Below, piece by piece: positions 25,575 through 34,280 of a stretch of 64,000 nucleotides of DNA. Under the pieces are notes generated by a model. The model saw only the letters and a program-made list of their open reading frames with translations, was not told the DNA's origin and ran no database searches. Numbering within the stretch: position 1 is the first letter of the stretch; each line of letters opens with the position of its first letter. A program made the translations under genes and the position numbers. Origin of the DNA: Nitrospina sp. (lineage in GTDB: Bacteria; Nitrospinota; Nitrospinia; Nitrospinales; JACRGP01); contig JACAVV010000027.1 of NCBI GenBank assembly GCA_024648695.1, forward strand, positions 1 through 64,000, read 5' to 3'.

Positions 25575-26552
25575 TTATTCCTTCACACCAACGATTGAAG
25601 ATTCATCATCGAAGGTTCGAGGATGCCAGCCGGTATACCAGTATTCGAAAAGAATAACTTTCCAAATTTGTTCCGTAGTCAGATGCTCTTCCCACGGAGG
25701 CATAGCGGAGGACCATGGAGTCGATTCGTTCGGCAATCCGGGTCCACCCTTAGATACACGCCAGAACAGGAAGGATTCCCGCAACATGGCAATGGTTCCA
25801 GGGTCTACAAAGTTTGCCGGAGTCGGGTTGAATACATGCGAAAACATACCCAATCCATTCAACTGATCCCCATGACAGTAATGACAATTCTGAAAAAATA
25901 CCGTTCCACCTTCCGTTACATTCTTCATATATTCCTGCTTATCGGCATCCAGGAAAGGAAAGCTTTTTTGATATTTATCCTGCTCGTCAATTCTGTAAGG
26001 ATTCTTTTGAGTTTCAAGCGTATAGGTTTTCCCATGCACCCGTGTAGTAGCAGGGGGGGCAGGGTGAACCGTACGCAACTCAACAGGCTCCTGGAATTTA
26101 GGGATTAAAGCTTTATAGGTACCAAAGCCTACCAAAATTGGAAGAGCCGCAAAAACGACGATTCTCGCCAATTTGTATTCCCCAATAATCATTTTAACAA
26201 TCGGCTTTCTAAACTCTCGGAAAGTTTCCTCATCCTGACTAATGAAAAGGAACGTACCGATAGACCACAACATCATGTAAGTGATGAACAAGGTCCAGGG
26301 AATGGGCGGATACAAAATAAATTTGTAAAAGTAAAAGCCCAAAGACCAAACCACCAAGGCATTTAACGATATGGGTGGCTTTAACCGCAATACAATATTT
26401 ACGATTATCAAAGTTGCGATAATACATAAGAAATACACGTAACGGTTAATCACCCATGTCGGTTCCTTGGGGGTGAAGATGGGGAAAACGCCCATGTGGA
26501 ATCCCACAAGCGTTCCCACAAACACCAGAAAACTTATAAACGTCTTATTCAT
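25575..26552 (-). CDS. Membrane-bound monoheme cytochrome c
   Basis: A 325-residue protein with five hydrophobic segments (about 5-26, 35-56, 63-82, 85-105, 130-150), then a periplasmic cytochrome c domain with CHYCH at 223-227 and a probable Met ligand in SAMPPWEEH. The SAMPPWEEHLTTEQIWKVILF stretch resembles the end of class I c domains seen in cbb3 and alternative complex III-type subunits. A GGAGGAATT site precedes the ATG. It sits between two other cytochrome genes with gaps of 29 and 50 bp, so it is surely co-transcribed. It likely takes part in electron transfer within a membrane complex; the exact partner is unknown. Confidence 0.8.
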   Translation of the reverse strand: MNKTFISFLVFVGTLVGFHMGVFPIFTPKEPTWVINRYVYFLCIIATLIIVNIVLRLKPPISLNALVVWSLGFYFYKFILYPPIPWTLFITYMMLWSIGTFLFISQDEETFREFRKPIVKMIIGEYKLARIVVFAALPILVGFGTYKALIPKFQEPVELRTVHPAPPATTRVHGKTYTLETQKNPYRIDEQDKYQKSFPFLDADKQEYMKNVTEGGTVFFQNCHYCHGDQLNGLGMFSHVFNPTPANFVDPGTIAMLRESFLFWRVSKGGPGLPNESTPWSSAMPPWEEHLTTEQIWKVILFEYWYTGWHPRTFDDESSIVGVKE

Positions 26553-26581
26553 TTATATAATTCCTCCTTATCCCCTTAGGA

Positions 26582-27901
26582 TTAACCTTCCTCAGGAGGG
26601 GCTTCAGTATTACTAATAAAGTCTACCAGCTTGTCAAGAGCCTCAACAGACAACATATTTTTGAAATTCTGAGGCATAACACCATCCGGGAACAATTCAC
26701 CTTCCGCTTCGTTCATAACAACATAAGCGCCAGGATCTAAAATAGATTCCCTTACATACTCCTTGGTATTAGTAGCCTTTCCTTCATATCGAGGATCCGC
26801 AATACGGTTAGGAGCATTAGTTTTTTCATGGAGTACAGGCCCTAATTCACCCACAGCACCTTCAACTCCAGGGATGGTATGACAAAGAGGACAACCCAAG
26901 GTATTGATCATGGCTTGGATATCTTCCGTACCCGTCACAAATATCGGTTTGTCACCTTCCTCCTCAGCAGGGGCTTCTTCAGCTTGAGCCGCTGAATCTT
27001 CCGCCGAAGGCAGAGGAACGGTCACCTTGGAAAAATCACCAGGAGTATCCTTGGATTGCAACCAGGCGATAACCGCGTTGACTTCAATAGGACTCAAACT
27101 GATAGGAGGCTTAACAATTACAGGCATCGGGCTTTTCGTATCTCCCGCCTTACCGTAACCCTTAACCACGTAACATGAAGGACATTCCAAAGATTCACGG
27201 ATATAGTCCTCACCGGTTTTAGCATACTTTTTAATACCGGAAGCAGGATCCGTTTCACCCACCTTAATAGGCTCATTCAAATATCGCTCTTCCTGGACAC
27301 GCGTGTGACTTCGCTCTTCAACACCAAACAAGTTGGGACAACGACCAATGTTATCACCAGGATCAAAAGTATGACAAAGAGGACATTGCCCTTTACCAAT
27401 AGCTTTTTGGCCAGCGACTTGTTTTGCGCCAAATACAATCACGCGTCCCATTTCAGCATAATCTTCCATGGTAATGTCGCCAGAAATCTGAGCTCCACCC
27501 TTGGGCGGAGGATCACTTCTCTGTTGCGGCAACCAGTTGGTATAACCGGCCAATAAAAGACCGACCACCAGCCAGAAGAATGCCGCTCTAATAAGTGGCG
27601 GCGACTGATCTTCAATCTGGGCACTTTTGAAAAATATACCCCAGACCAGAAGGAGCAGAAAAATTACCCCAACCTGAGTCCAAATGAAGATCAACTGCTC
27701 TCCTTGCACCAAAGTGAACATATGCCTGGTGCAAAGAAAACTAATGAAGACGAAACCCCCAAATATGGAACCCCATAATTTGGTGTTTATACCTTCCTGC
27801 TCTCTGCAATGTTTGATTACATTAATAAATGCAATCACCGTAAATACTGTGAGCATTATTGTCATAAATGTCCACAGTATGTCGTGCTGCTCTGGTAGCA
27901 T
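26582..27901 (-). CDS. Membrane-bound diheme cytochrome c with a divergent CPSCY motif
   Basis: A 439-residue protein with four membrane helices in the first 125 residues, then two cytochrome c domains with CPLCH at 173-177 and CPLCH at 337-341. In the first domain the position that usually reads DPSAYV is ECPSCYV (C240, C243, Y244), an extra cysteine pair that is not a normal heme-attachment motif. The two domains are joined by a Glu/Ala/Pro-rich linker (about 300-318). Each domain has a likely Met ligand (SPMPVI, GVMPQNF). AGGAGAAAGG ribosome binding site. Second gene of the operon, just after the bd-like subunit. Confidence 0.78.
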   Translation of the reverse strand: MLPEQHDILWTFMTIMLTVFTVIAFINVIKHCREQEGINTKLWGSIFGGFVFISFLCTRHMFTLVQGEQLIFIWTQVGVIFLLLLVWGIFFKSAQIEDQSPPLIRAAFFWLVVGLLLAGYTNWLPQQRSDPPPKGGAQISGDITMEDYAEMGRVIVFGAKQVAGQKAIGKGQCPLCHTFDPGDNIGRCPNLFGVEERSHTRVQEERYLNEPIKVGETDPASGIKKYAKTGEDYIRESLECPSCYVVKGYGKAGDTKSPMPVIVKPPISLSPIEVNAVIAWLQSKDTPGDFSKVTVPLPSAEDSAAQAEEAPAEEEGDKPIFVTGTEDIQAMINTLGCPLCHTIPGVEGAVGELGPVLHEKTNAPNRIADPRYEGKATNTKEYVRESILDPGAYVVMNEAEGELFPDGVMPQNFKNMLSVEALDKLVDFISNTEAPPEEG

Positions 27902-27959
27902 TTACCTTTCTCCTCTCTCTAACACGTAATTAAAACTAGAAACTATTTCTAATTCACGA

Positions 27960-29945
27960 TTATTGCTGTTGCTGAGCAGGAACAGGAACGCCTTCGGGCA
28001 CAGCTTCCTTTTTCTCCACAGCTTTTTTACCTGTAAGACTACCAACCCAAAATACAATGATAAACTGAACCCATACAAACAATGTATTGAAGGTCAAAAT
28101 CTTTCCAGCCTCACCAATGGTCAGCGTGTAAGCATCAGCGGAGTTATCACGAACAACTTCCGTTACGTGCCAGAACAAGCGAACCGCTGAACGGATATAA
28201 CCCATCAGACCCATCAACCAGGTAAAAGAAATAGCCAACATAAAGATTGCGTAGGTTCCAACCTTGGATTGGGTTCCCCACTTGATTTCACCATAGGATT
28301 CTGAATCCTTAAACATGGAAATGTTGATTGCCGTTCCAGCAAACAGAGTGGTCAGGGTAGAACTTACCTGAGGAACTGAAAGACCAACACGTTGGTTTGC
28401 AGGAAGGAAATAACCATAAACACCCAGGAAGATGATGTTTACCGCGGCCCAGAAGAAGATGGCGGCGATACAACAGTTACCCAGGGTTTGCCAGGGTACA
28501 GTGATTTTCTTGTTCGCCTTCTGGTACAACAAGAAACACAAAATCGTACAGGTGATCATCAAATTCACAGCGGTGTTTTTAGCAGACATAACACCAAAGT
28601 GACCCACGATCGGATGCTGAGCTCCCCCCATCGCCTTCAACTCCGCAGGAGTCATAACGATAGTGTGAGGCGTCATCCACATGGTAAAAGCAACAATCAA
28701 TAGCAACACCATGAATTTACAATACTTCATATAACGGTGAGCCCCCGCTACCCGCGACATACTATTATGCAGATACGAGTTCGCACCGAAGAACAGCAAG
28801 CCGATCATCACAGCCTGAATGATGAACAACCATGCCATAATTCCACCCATCAAGGTGATTCCCATTTGCTGACGGAATGCATACACTTCCTTCATCAACC
28901 AGTAACCCGCGAAAGGCAGGGGAATCAAACCAAAGATTGCGATAAACATCGCCACGTAACATACCCAGTCGTAATGCGCTTTTTCTTCTTCCGTTTTAGC
29001 ACTGAGATAATGATACGCCGCGTAAGCACCAACGATACCACCACCGAAAACGATGTTACCCAGGATTCGGTGAACGCCTACCGGATTCCAAAGAGTGGAA
29101 TGAATTACGTGCCAGATATTACCCAGGAAACGCCCTTGCTCATCAATACCGCCAGGAGCTTGCATGAAGGTCGCCCAGGAGTTTGCCAAATACATCAATA
29201 CCGTTCCGATGAGGTTCAACAAAACGGAAAGACTACAATGAACCCATTTCATAAAAGGATCTTGACTCATTCTGTCCCAACCATAGTAGTAAACATAAAG
29301 CACACCACTTTCAGCCAGGAACATCAAAGCATAAACATGCATTACCGGTCGGAATATTCCGGCCATGTACTTAAAGAACCCAGGGAACAAGGTGATAAAG
29401 GTAAACAGCAAAATACCACCCAAAATAGCCGTCCAGGAATAAGCGGTCAAACTGATTTTCATCAGGTCATGGGCCAACTTATCGTATTTGGAAGCCAGCA
29501 CAGGATCGGAATCCCTGGTACGAATACCAATGAATTCAATCACCATACAAAAGATCGGTACCGCCAATACAAAGCTTCCGAAATACAGATGCTGTTGATT
29601 GGCAATCCAGATGATAATTCGACTGGGAGCAAAGGAATAGGTGTTGTAGTCACTGTCTTCCAGCTCGGGAGCCGGATAACCACTTACGATACCCTTCAGC
29701 GGATTACCTTCCCAATCCTTATAAAATACGTCATTACTCCATTCTACTTCAGGCTCACCCTCGGCAGCGGCTTCGGCTTCCTGAGCACTCACTTCTTTAG
29801 CAAATGCCTCTTCTGCAAATACGCTTTCAGCAAACGCTTCTTTGCCATAAGCGGTATCTGTCAGACTAGGGATCAACAATACCGAAATCGCGAATACAAA
29901 CATCCAGGGTAGTCCCCAAAACTGCTTTCTATGGTTCCCCAACAT
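27960..29945 (-). CDS. Cytochrome bd-like oxidase subunit (CydA-related) with signal peptide
   Basis: A large integral-membrane protein of 661 residues with about 14 hydrophobic segments. An N-terminal signal-like segment (13-33) and a charged Glu/Ala-rich stretch precede the core. The core block IIIWIANQQHLYFGSFVLAVPIF, then a histidine-containing series (PVMHVYALMFLAESGVLYVYYYGW, WHVIHSTLWNPVGVHRILGN), resembles the bd-like oxidases described in nitrite oxidisers rather than classical CydA. No CydB-like partner is adjacent; three cytochromes c follow instead. It may reduce oxygen, or it may be the quinone- or heme-bearing core of a different complex. Strong AAGGAGG ribosome binding site; first gene of the operon. 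Confidence 0.75.
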   Translation of the reverse strand: MLGNHRKQFWGLPWMFVFAISVLLIPSLTDTAYGKEAFAESVFAEEAFAKEVSAQEAEAAAEGEPEVEWSNDVFYKDWEGNPLKGIVSGYPAPELEDSDYNTYSFAPSRIIIWIANQQHLYFGSFVLAVPIFCMVIEFIGIRTRDSDPVLASKYDKLAHDLMKISLTAYSWTAILGGILLFTFITLFPGFFKYMAGIFRPVMHVYALMFLAESGVLYVYYYGWDRMSQDPFMKWVHCSLSVLLNLIGTVLMYLANSWATFMQAPGGIDEQGRFLGNIWHVIHSTLWNPVGVHRILGNIVFGGGIVGAYAAYHYLSAKTEEEKAHYDWVCYVAMFIAIFGLIPLPFAGYWLMKEVYAFRQQMGITLMGGIMAWLFIIQAVMIGLLFFGANSYLHNSMSRVAGAHRYMKYCKFMVLLLIVAFTMWMTPHTIVMTPAELKAMGGAQHPIVGHFGVMSAKNTAVNLMITCTILCFLLYQKANKKITVPWQTLGNCCIAAIFFWAAVNIIFLGVYGYFLPANQRVGLSVPQVSSTLTTLFAGTAINISMFKDSESYGEIKWGTQSKVGTYAIFMLAISFTWLMGLMGYIRSAVRLFWHVTEVVRDNSADAYTLTIGEAGKILTFNTLFVWVQFIIVFWVGSLTGKKAVEKKEAVPEGVPVPAQQQQ

Positions 29946-30202
29946 GTTCTAACCTCCTTACGTCAAGATAAAAAAAAATTAATCCGTAGCTTCTTTTACT
30001 TACTGTTTTATAAATTAAATAATTATTTACCAATAATTACCTGTAAAACCAATTAAATCCTCACTAAAAAATACTAAAAAAGACAAAAAAATCAGAAACT
30101 GCATCATAAGAAAAGGCCGGAAATGAATAAAAAACAGCTAAGACACCACTCCAACCCATTTGCCGAAACCTCTCAAACTATTGATTTTTATTGACTTTAT
30201 CC
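29946..30202. promoter_or_regulatory. AT-rich promoter region of the bd-like/cytochrome c operon
   Basis: A 257-bp AT-rich region upstream of the operon. On the minus strand a TTTACA box near 30036 is followed 16-17 bp later by TAATTA/AATTAT, a plausible but unproven sigma-70 promoter. With the following hairpin it fills the 369-bp gap to hisD. Confidence 0.35.
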
Positions 30203-30229
30203 CCCCTGAAAACCTTTGCTTTTCAGGGG
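30203..30229. terminator. Hairpin after hisD
   Basis: A perfect 10-bp stem CCCCTGAAAA / TTTTCAGGGG (30203-30212, 30220-30229). It lies 85 bp past the hisD stop. The U-tract is poor on the minus strand and moderate on the plus strand (TTTT), so its efficiency is uncertain. Confidence 0.5.
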
Positions 30230-30314
30230 TTTTGGGGCTTTGATCGAGGCCTTTTGTACCATAGGCCCCTAAGCGTGTCAAGTCAATTTCCAGAGAGGAT
30301 ATTGGAAAATCCTC

Positions 30315-31613
30315 TTAAAATTTTCCGCTCTCTTTAAAACGTATTTTCACTGCCTGAGCGTGGGCATCCAATTCCTCCATTTCGGCCAAAATAGTGCAGG
30401 TTTTTCCAGCCTTTTTCAGGGCATCCTGACTGTATGAAATAAGGCTGGTCCGCTTTTGAAAATCATACACTCCTAAAGGAGACGAAAAACGGGCCGTTCC
30501 ACTAGTCGGCAGTACATGATTCGGTCCTGCCAGATAATCGCCAATGGCTTCGGGGGTATGATGTCCGGCAAATATGGCACCGGCATGGCGTATTTCGGGC
30601 CACCAGATTTTCGGGTTATCCACAGCCAGCTCCAAATGTTCCGGTGCCACCTGATTGGCCAAATCTACCGCTACGGCCATCGTTTCTACCAGAATCAGAC
30701 GGCATTGGTTGGACAAAGACTCCTCAATTATGGCTTTTCGATTGAGACGCTGTTTCTGCACATTCAATTCTTCCACCACTCGGTTCACCAAATCCTCCGA
30801 CGGTGTGATCAGAATAGGCACTGCCAGTTCATCATGCTCGGCCTGGGACAACAAATCCGCGGCTACGAAGTCAGGGCGTGCGGATTCATCGGCAACAATG
30901 AGGATTTCACTGGGCCCTGCGATCATATCGATATCCACGATTCCAAAAACAAGCCGTTTCGCCAAGGCCACATAGATGTTTCCCGGTCCGACGATTTTAT
31001 CCACCTTTGGAACGGTTGCTGTACCATAGGCCAGGGCTCCGACCGCCTGCGCGCCGCCGATCCTGAATATTTGATCCACTCCCGCAATATCGGCGGCGAC
31101 GAGTGAGGCCGAACTCATTTCACCATCGGGGGCCGGGCTGACCATGACTACATTAGGGACACCTGCGACCTTGGCCGGTATGGCATTCATCAAGACGGAA
31201 GAAGGATAAGAGGCTTTTCCGCCGGGAACGTAAATACCCACGGTTTGCAAAGGGTGCACCAATTGGCCTAATGTCACATCGTCTTCGGTGTAATCCCAGG
31301 ACTCCTGAACCTGACGCTGGTGGAATTTCCTGATATTCTCTGAAGCTGTTTTCAAGGCGTCGATTTGCTCGTTTTCGAGATCAGAATAAGCCGAGCGTAT
31401 CTCTTCTTCGGTCACTTGCAACTCTTCTGCCTCGTACTCCTTGAGATCAAAGCGCCGGGTGTATTCCAGCAATGCTGAATCGCGGTTCTCCCGAATATCT
31501 TTTAAAATAGCTCTTACCGTTTGATCCTGGGTTTCCAGGTCGACATCTGAGCGGTTGATTAAAGCCTGAATGCCTTGCTGATAATCGGGATCGGTGTATT
31601 TCAAAATCTTCAT
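30315..31613 (-). CDS. hisD: Histidinol dehydrogenase
   Basis: Catalyses the last two oxidations of histidine synthesis (histidinol to histidine with 2 NAD+), zinc-dependent. The 432 residues include YVPGGKASYPSSVLMN, KVDKIVGPGNIYVA, AGPSEILIVAD, the zinc-ligand motif LLSQAEHDELA and the C-terminal PLGVYDFQKRTSLI block. Complete length. It stands alone here, apart from other his genes, with the DUF2064 gene 28 bp upstream on the same strand. Confidence 0.96.
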   Translation of the reverse strand: MKILKYTDPDYQQGIQALINRSDVDLETQDQTVRAILKDIRENRDSALLEYTRRFDLKEYEAEELQVTEEEIRSAYSDLENEQIDALKTASENIRKFHQRQVQESWDYTEDDVTLGQLVHPLQTVGIYVPGGKASYPSSVLMNAIPAKVAGVPNVVMVSPAPDGEMSSASLVAADIAGVDQIFRIGGAQAVGALAYGTATVPKVDKIVGPGNIYVALAKRLVFGIVDIDMIAGPSEILIVADESARPDFVAADLLSQAEHDELAVPILITPSEDLVNRVVEELNVQKQRLNRKAIIEESLSNQCRLILVETMAVAVDLANQVAPEHLELAVDNPKIWWPEIRHAGAIFAGHHTPEAIGDYLAGPNHVLPTSGTARFSSPLGVYDFQKRTSLISYSQDALKKAGKTCTILAEMEELDAHAQAVKIRFKESGKF

Positions 31614-31641
31614 AGTTGTGTCAAAACCTGATAATCATTGT

Positions 31642-32322
31642 TTAAATTTGTAAAATGCCCAAAATTTCATAAGTGGCCCGGGCTTGCAAATCACCTGACC
31701 GATGCATCATGGCAAGGTGAGTTTTCAGAAACCGCAATTCTTCAATTTCATCCACATCATACCAGACCGGAAGCAGGTCCAGACTTATATCTGCAGACTC
31801 TACCGTTTTTAAGGTATCGGCCAGCACGCTGTCGGTGCTCCAGGCGACCTGGGAAAACACATCTGCCGTTTGGCCTGTCATACCTATCAAATAATATCCC
31901 CCGTCGGTGCTTGGACCCAAAATCAGGTCGGCTGTGGATTGAAAAGCCTTTTCAATATATTCTTTAGGCAAAGACGGACTGTCCGATCCAATAATCACCA
32001 CGCGCCGATACCCGTCAGCAAACCGGCCCTCAAAAGCCCGGCGCATTTTTTCTCCCAGATTGACACCTTCCTGAACAAAAAACTCGAAAGCCTCTATCTT
32101 ACCGGAATCTTTAAAAAATCCAGAAGCCGTATCAGGGAAAATACCGATAAATCGGTCCACCTCATCCACAGCAAGCACTTTTTCAATACTATCCTCCAGA
32201 AAGCACCTGTATAATTGCAAAACGAGATCAGCCGGTAAGCTTTGCTGAAGACGGGTTTTCACCTTGCCCAAAACGGGATCTTTGGCAAATAATATCAGGG
32301 CTTGATCATAAAGTCGGGCCAT
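31642..32322 (-). CDS. DUF2064 / TIGR04282 glycosyltransferase-like protein
   Basis: A 226-residue protein with a GT-A nucleotide-sugar transferase fold. LILFAKDPVLGKVKTRL at the N-terminus matches the nucleotide-binding start of the family, GSDSPSLP is the metal-binding region, and GPSTDGGYYLIG is the family signature. The substrate is unknown; relatives resemble molybdenum cofactor and sugar nucleotidyltransferases. It is encoded just upstream of hisD (28-bp gap). Confidence 0.85.
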   Translation of the reverse strand: MARLYDQALILFAKDPVLGKVKTRLQQSLPADLVLQLYRCFLEDSIEKVLAVDEVDRFIGIFPDTASGFFKDSGKIEAFEFFVQEGVNLGEKMRRAFEGRFADGYRRVVIIGSDSPSLPKEYIEKAFQSTADLILGPSTDGGYYLIGMTGQTADVFSQVAWSTDSVLADTLKTVESADISLDLLPVWYDVDEIEELRFLKTHLAMMHRSGDLQARATYEILGILQI

Positions 32323-32430
32323 GTCATTTAGGGTTGCTCCGGAGAGCCCCTCAATGGAAACGACTCATGCCGGCTGGGTTTATAAACAGGTGCCTTTATA
32401 ATGCCTGGATAATTTGTAAGGAGACGGGTT

Positions 32431-33018
32431 ATCTTATTTGAATGGGACTCAAGTATATTTTACTGGATTCATGAACATTTGCAATCCTCGATGATGGATC
32501 AATTTATGGGATTCGTCACTGACAAATACAAGTTTAAAGTCCCCTTCATAATCGTATCTATCGTGTTGGTACTGATATTGAGAGCGCGGGCGGTGGCCTA
32601 CTTGTTGGCCCTGGCTTTAACGATTGGGCTTACTGATGGAATCATACATCAAATATTAAAACCACTGTTCAGTCGGCCCCGGCCTTGCCACACTATGGAA
32701 TTTTTACAATATGTAAAAAATTGTTCCACCAGTTTCTCGTTTCCTTCCAATCATGCCGGCAACATGTTCGCCATGGCCAGTATCACGGCTCTTTGTTTCA
32801 GGAACAGCATTTTACTGGTTTTTTCCATGGCAATACTGGTAGCCTTTTCCAGGGTTTATCTTGGCCTGCATTATCCGACGGATATATTCGGAGGTGCCTT
32901 GCTTGGCATGGCCGCAGGATTTATAGGCTATAAAATTTATTGCCAGATTTGTCATTGGACCCGCAAACTTTTTCCCAGGCTCTATGGATTTCCCAACACA
33001 AAAAATTCTGATCATTAA
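32431..33018 (+). CDS. PAP2-family membrane phosphatase
   Basis: Lipid-phosphate phosphatase of the PAP2 superfamily, possibly for undecaprenyl pyrophosphate or phosphatidylglycerol phosphate. It carries all three motifs: KPLFSRPRP, PSNHAGN and SRVYLGLHYPTD, among five or six membrane helices. The nearest standard start is TTG 32479 or ATG 32491. However, the coding pattern clearly extends upstream (LFEWDSSIFYWIHEHLQSSMMDQFMGF), matching the usual PAP2 N-terminus, and a TAAGGAG site lies at 32417-32423. The codon at the right spacing is ATC (32431), a non-standard start. The 3' end overlaps the heptosyltransferase gene by 35 bp. Confidence 0.82.
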   Translation: MLFEWDSSIFYWIHEHLQSSMMDQFMGFVTDKYKFKVPFIIVSIVLVLILRARAVAYLLALALTIGLTDGIIHQILKPLFSRPRPCHTMEFLQYVKNCSTSFSFPSNHAGNMFAMASITALCFRNSILLVFSMAILVAFSRVYLGLHYPTDIFGGALLGMAAGFIGYKIYCQICHWTRKLFPRLYGFPNTKNSDH

Positions 33019-34051
33019 ACTCAGTTCGCTTGGGGACATCGTTCACAGCCTTCCCTTTTTGCGATCTCTAAGACGCAATTTCCCCCAATCCCACATTGCC
33101 TGGGTGGTCGAGGAAAAATGTCAGGACCTGCTAAAAGGGCGGGAGGATATTGATGAATTGATCGTTATCCGCACCAAACAATGGCGCAAACGTTGGAATT
33201 TGAACACACTGCAGGAACTCACCCGGTTCTTTCGACGGATTCGCAGTGCTTCTTATGATGTGGTTATCGACCTGCAGGGCTTGATCAAGAGCGGTGTGAT
33301 CTCCTGGCTTTCAGGCGCACCTAACCGCATCGGGTTTCCATCGTTGGATTGCAGAGAAAAACCCAATGCCTGGTTCAACAATATAAAGGGAGATTCGGAA
33401 CAGGAACCTCATATCATCGACAAAAACCTGTCCTTGTTGAAAACTCTCAAAGTCGAAGTCGATAGAGCCTTCCCTCCGACCCCCATTCCGTCTGAAGCGG
33501 ATTTTTATATAGATCATTATTTGGAATCAGAACCGGACTTGCTCGCAAAACCTGTGATCGCGCTCAATCCCGGCGCAGGGTTCGAGACCAAACGTTGGAA
33601 CCCCGACTGTTTTGCCGGGCTGGGTGATCGCGTTCATGAAGAACTAGGGTGGCATACCCTGTTGACCTGGGGTCCGGGAGAAAAAGACCTCGTGGATGCC
33701 ATCGCACACAAAATGAAAGCTCCGTCGTGGATCGCTCCACCGACAGACATAGTGCAATCGATGGCTCTTTTTCAAAGAATACAATTGTTTGTGGGATGCG
33801 ATACAGGTCCCTTGCATCTGTGTTCCCTATTGGGAATACCCACCGTTTCCCTTTGGGGTCCCATCGATCCCAAACGCAACGCCCCTGTTGGGCCCGAGCA
33901 TCAGGTGATCGTAAAATTGCAATCCTGCAGTTTTTGCTTTAAAAGGAAATGTCCCACACAAAATGAATGTATGACGGAAATTTCGGTCGATGAGGTGTTC
34001 ACAGCTGTTGAGGCAAATATCAATTCTCAAAAAAATACATTGGCAATTTAA
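32984..34051 (+). CDS. waaC: GT9 heptosyltransferase, WaaC-like
   Basis: Glycosyltransferase family 9 protein (355 residues) expected to add L-glycero-D-manno-heptose to the LPS inner core at the cytosolic face. Two Rossmann domains: N-terminal KILIIKLSSLGDIVHSLPFLRSLR and C-terminal IALNPGAGFETKRWNPDCFAGL and LFVGCDTGPLHLCSLLGIPTVSLWGP, the ADP-heptose binding block. A C-terminal cysteine cluster (SCSFCFKRKCPTQNEC) is common in this family. It starts within the PAP2 gene and is followed 18 bp later by the Trm112-like gene. WaaC is favoured over WaaF by overall pattern, with moderate certainty. Confidence 0.87.
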   Translation: MDFPTQKILIIKLSSLGDIVHSLPFLRSLRRNFPQSHIAWVVEEKCQDLLKGREDIDELIVIRTKQWRKRWNLNTLQELTRFFRRIRSASYDVVIDLQGLIKSGVISWLSGAPNRIGFPSLDCREKPNAWFNNIKGDSEQEPHIIDKNLSLLKTLKVEVDRAFPPTPIPSEADFYIDHYLESEPDLLAKPVIALNPGAGFETKRWNPDCFAGLGDRVHEELGWHTLLTWGPGEKDLVDAIAHKMKAPSWIAPPTDIVQSMALFQRIQLFVGCDTGPLHLCSLLGIPTVSLWGPIDPKRNAPVGPEHQVIVKLQSCSFCFKRKCPTQNECMTEISVDEVFTAVEANINSQKNTLAI

Positions 34052-34069
34052 TAGATAAAGGAGAACACG

Positions 34070-34243
34070 ATGGCATTGGATAAAGACTTGCTGGATATAT
34101 TGGCGTGCCCGAAATGTAAGGGCGATTTAACACTCACACCTGAAGGAGACGGGTTGATCTGCGCCGCTTGCAAGCTCAAGTATCTCATCAAGGACGATAT
34201 TCCCATCATGCTGATTGATGAAGCGGAACCGATCACGGAATGA
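34070..34243 (+). CDS. Trm112-family zinc-binding protein (YcaR-like)
   Basis: A 57-residue protein, MALDKDLLDILACPKCKGDL onward, with two zinc pairs (CPKC and CAAC) and the conserved end KYLIKDDIPIMLIDEA. Preceded by AAAGGAGAACACG, an ideal ribosome binding site. Bacterial members sit often next to lipid A or LPS genes such as lpxK and kdsB, and here it lies between two heptosyltransferase-like genes. Bacterial function is not established; eukaryotic Trm112 activates methyltransferases. Confidence 0.85.
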   Translation: MALDKDLLDILACPKCKGDLTLTPEGDGLICAACKLKYLIKDDIPIMLIDEAEPITE

Positions 34244-34280
34244 GCCGTCTTCCCAAAAAGCCTAATTAAACTGCAATACA

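Noticed and set aside
28737-29912. 391-codon plus-strand frame
   Set aside because: Antisense to the bd-like oxidase gene; Thr/Gln/His-rich shadow with no motif.
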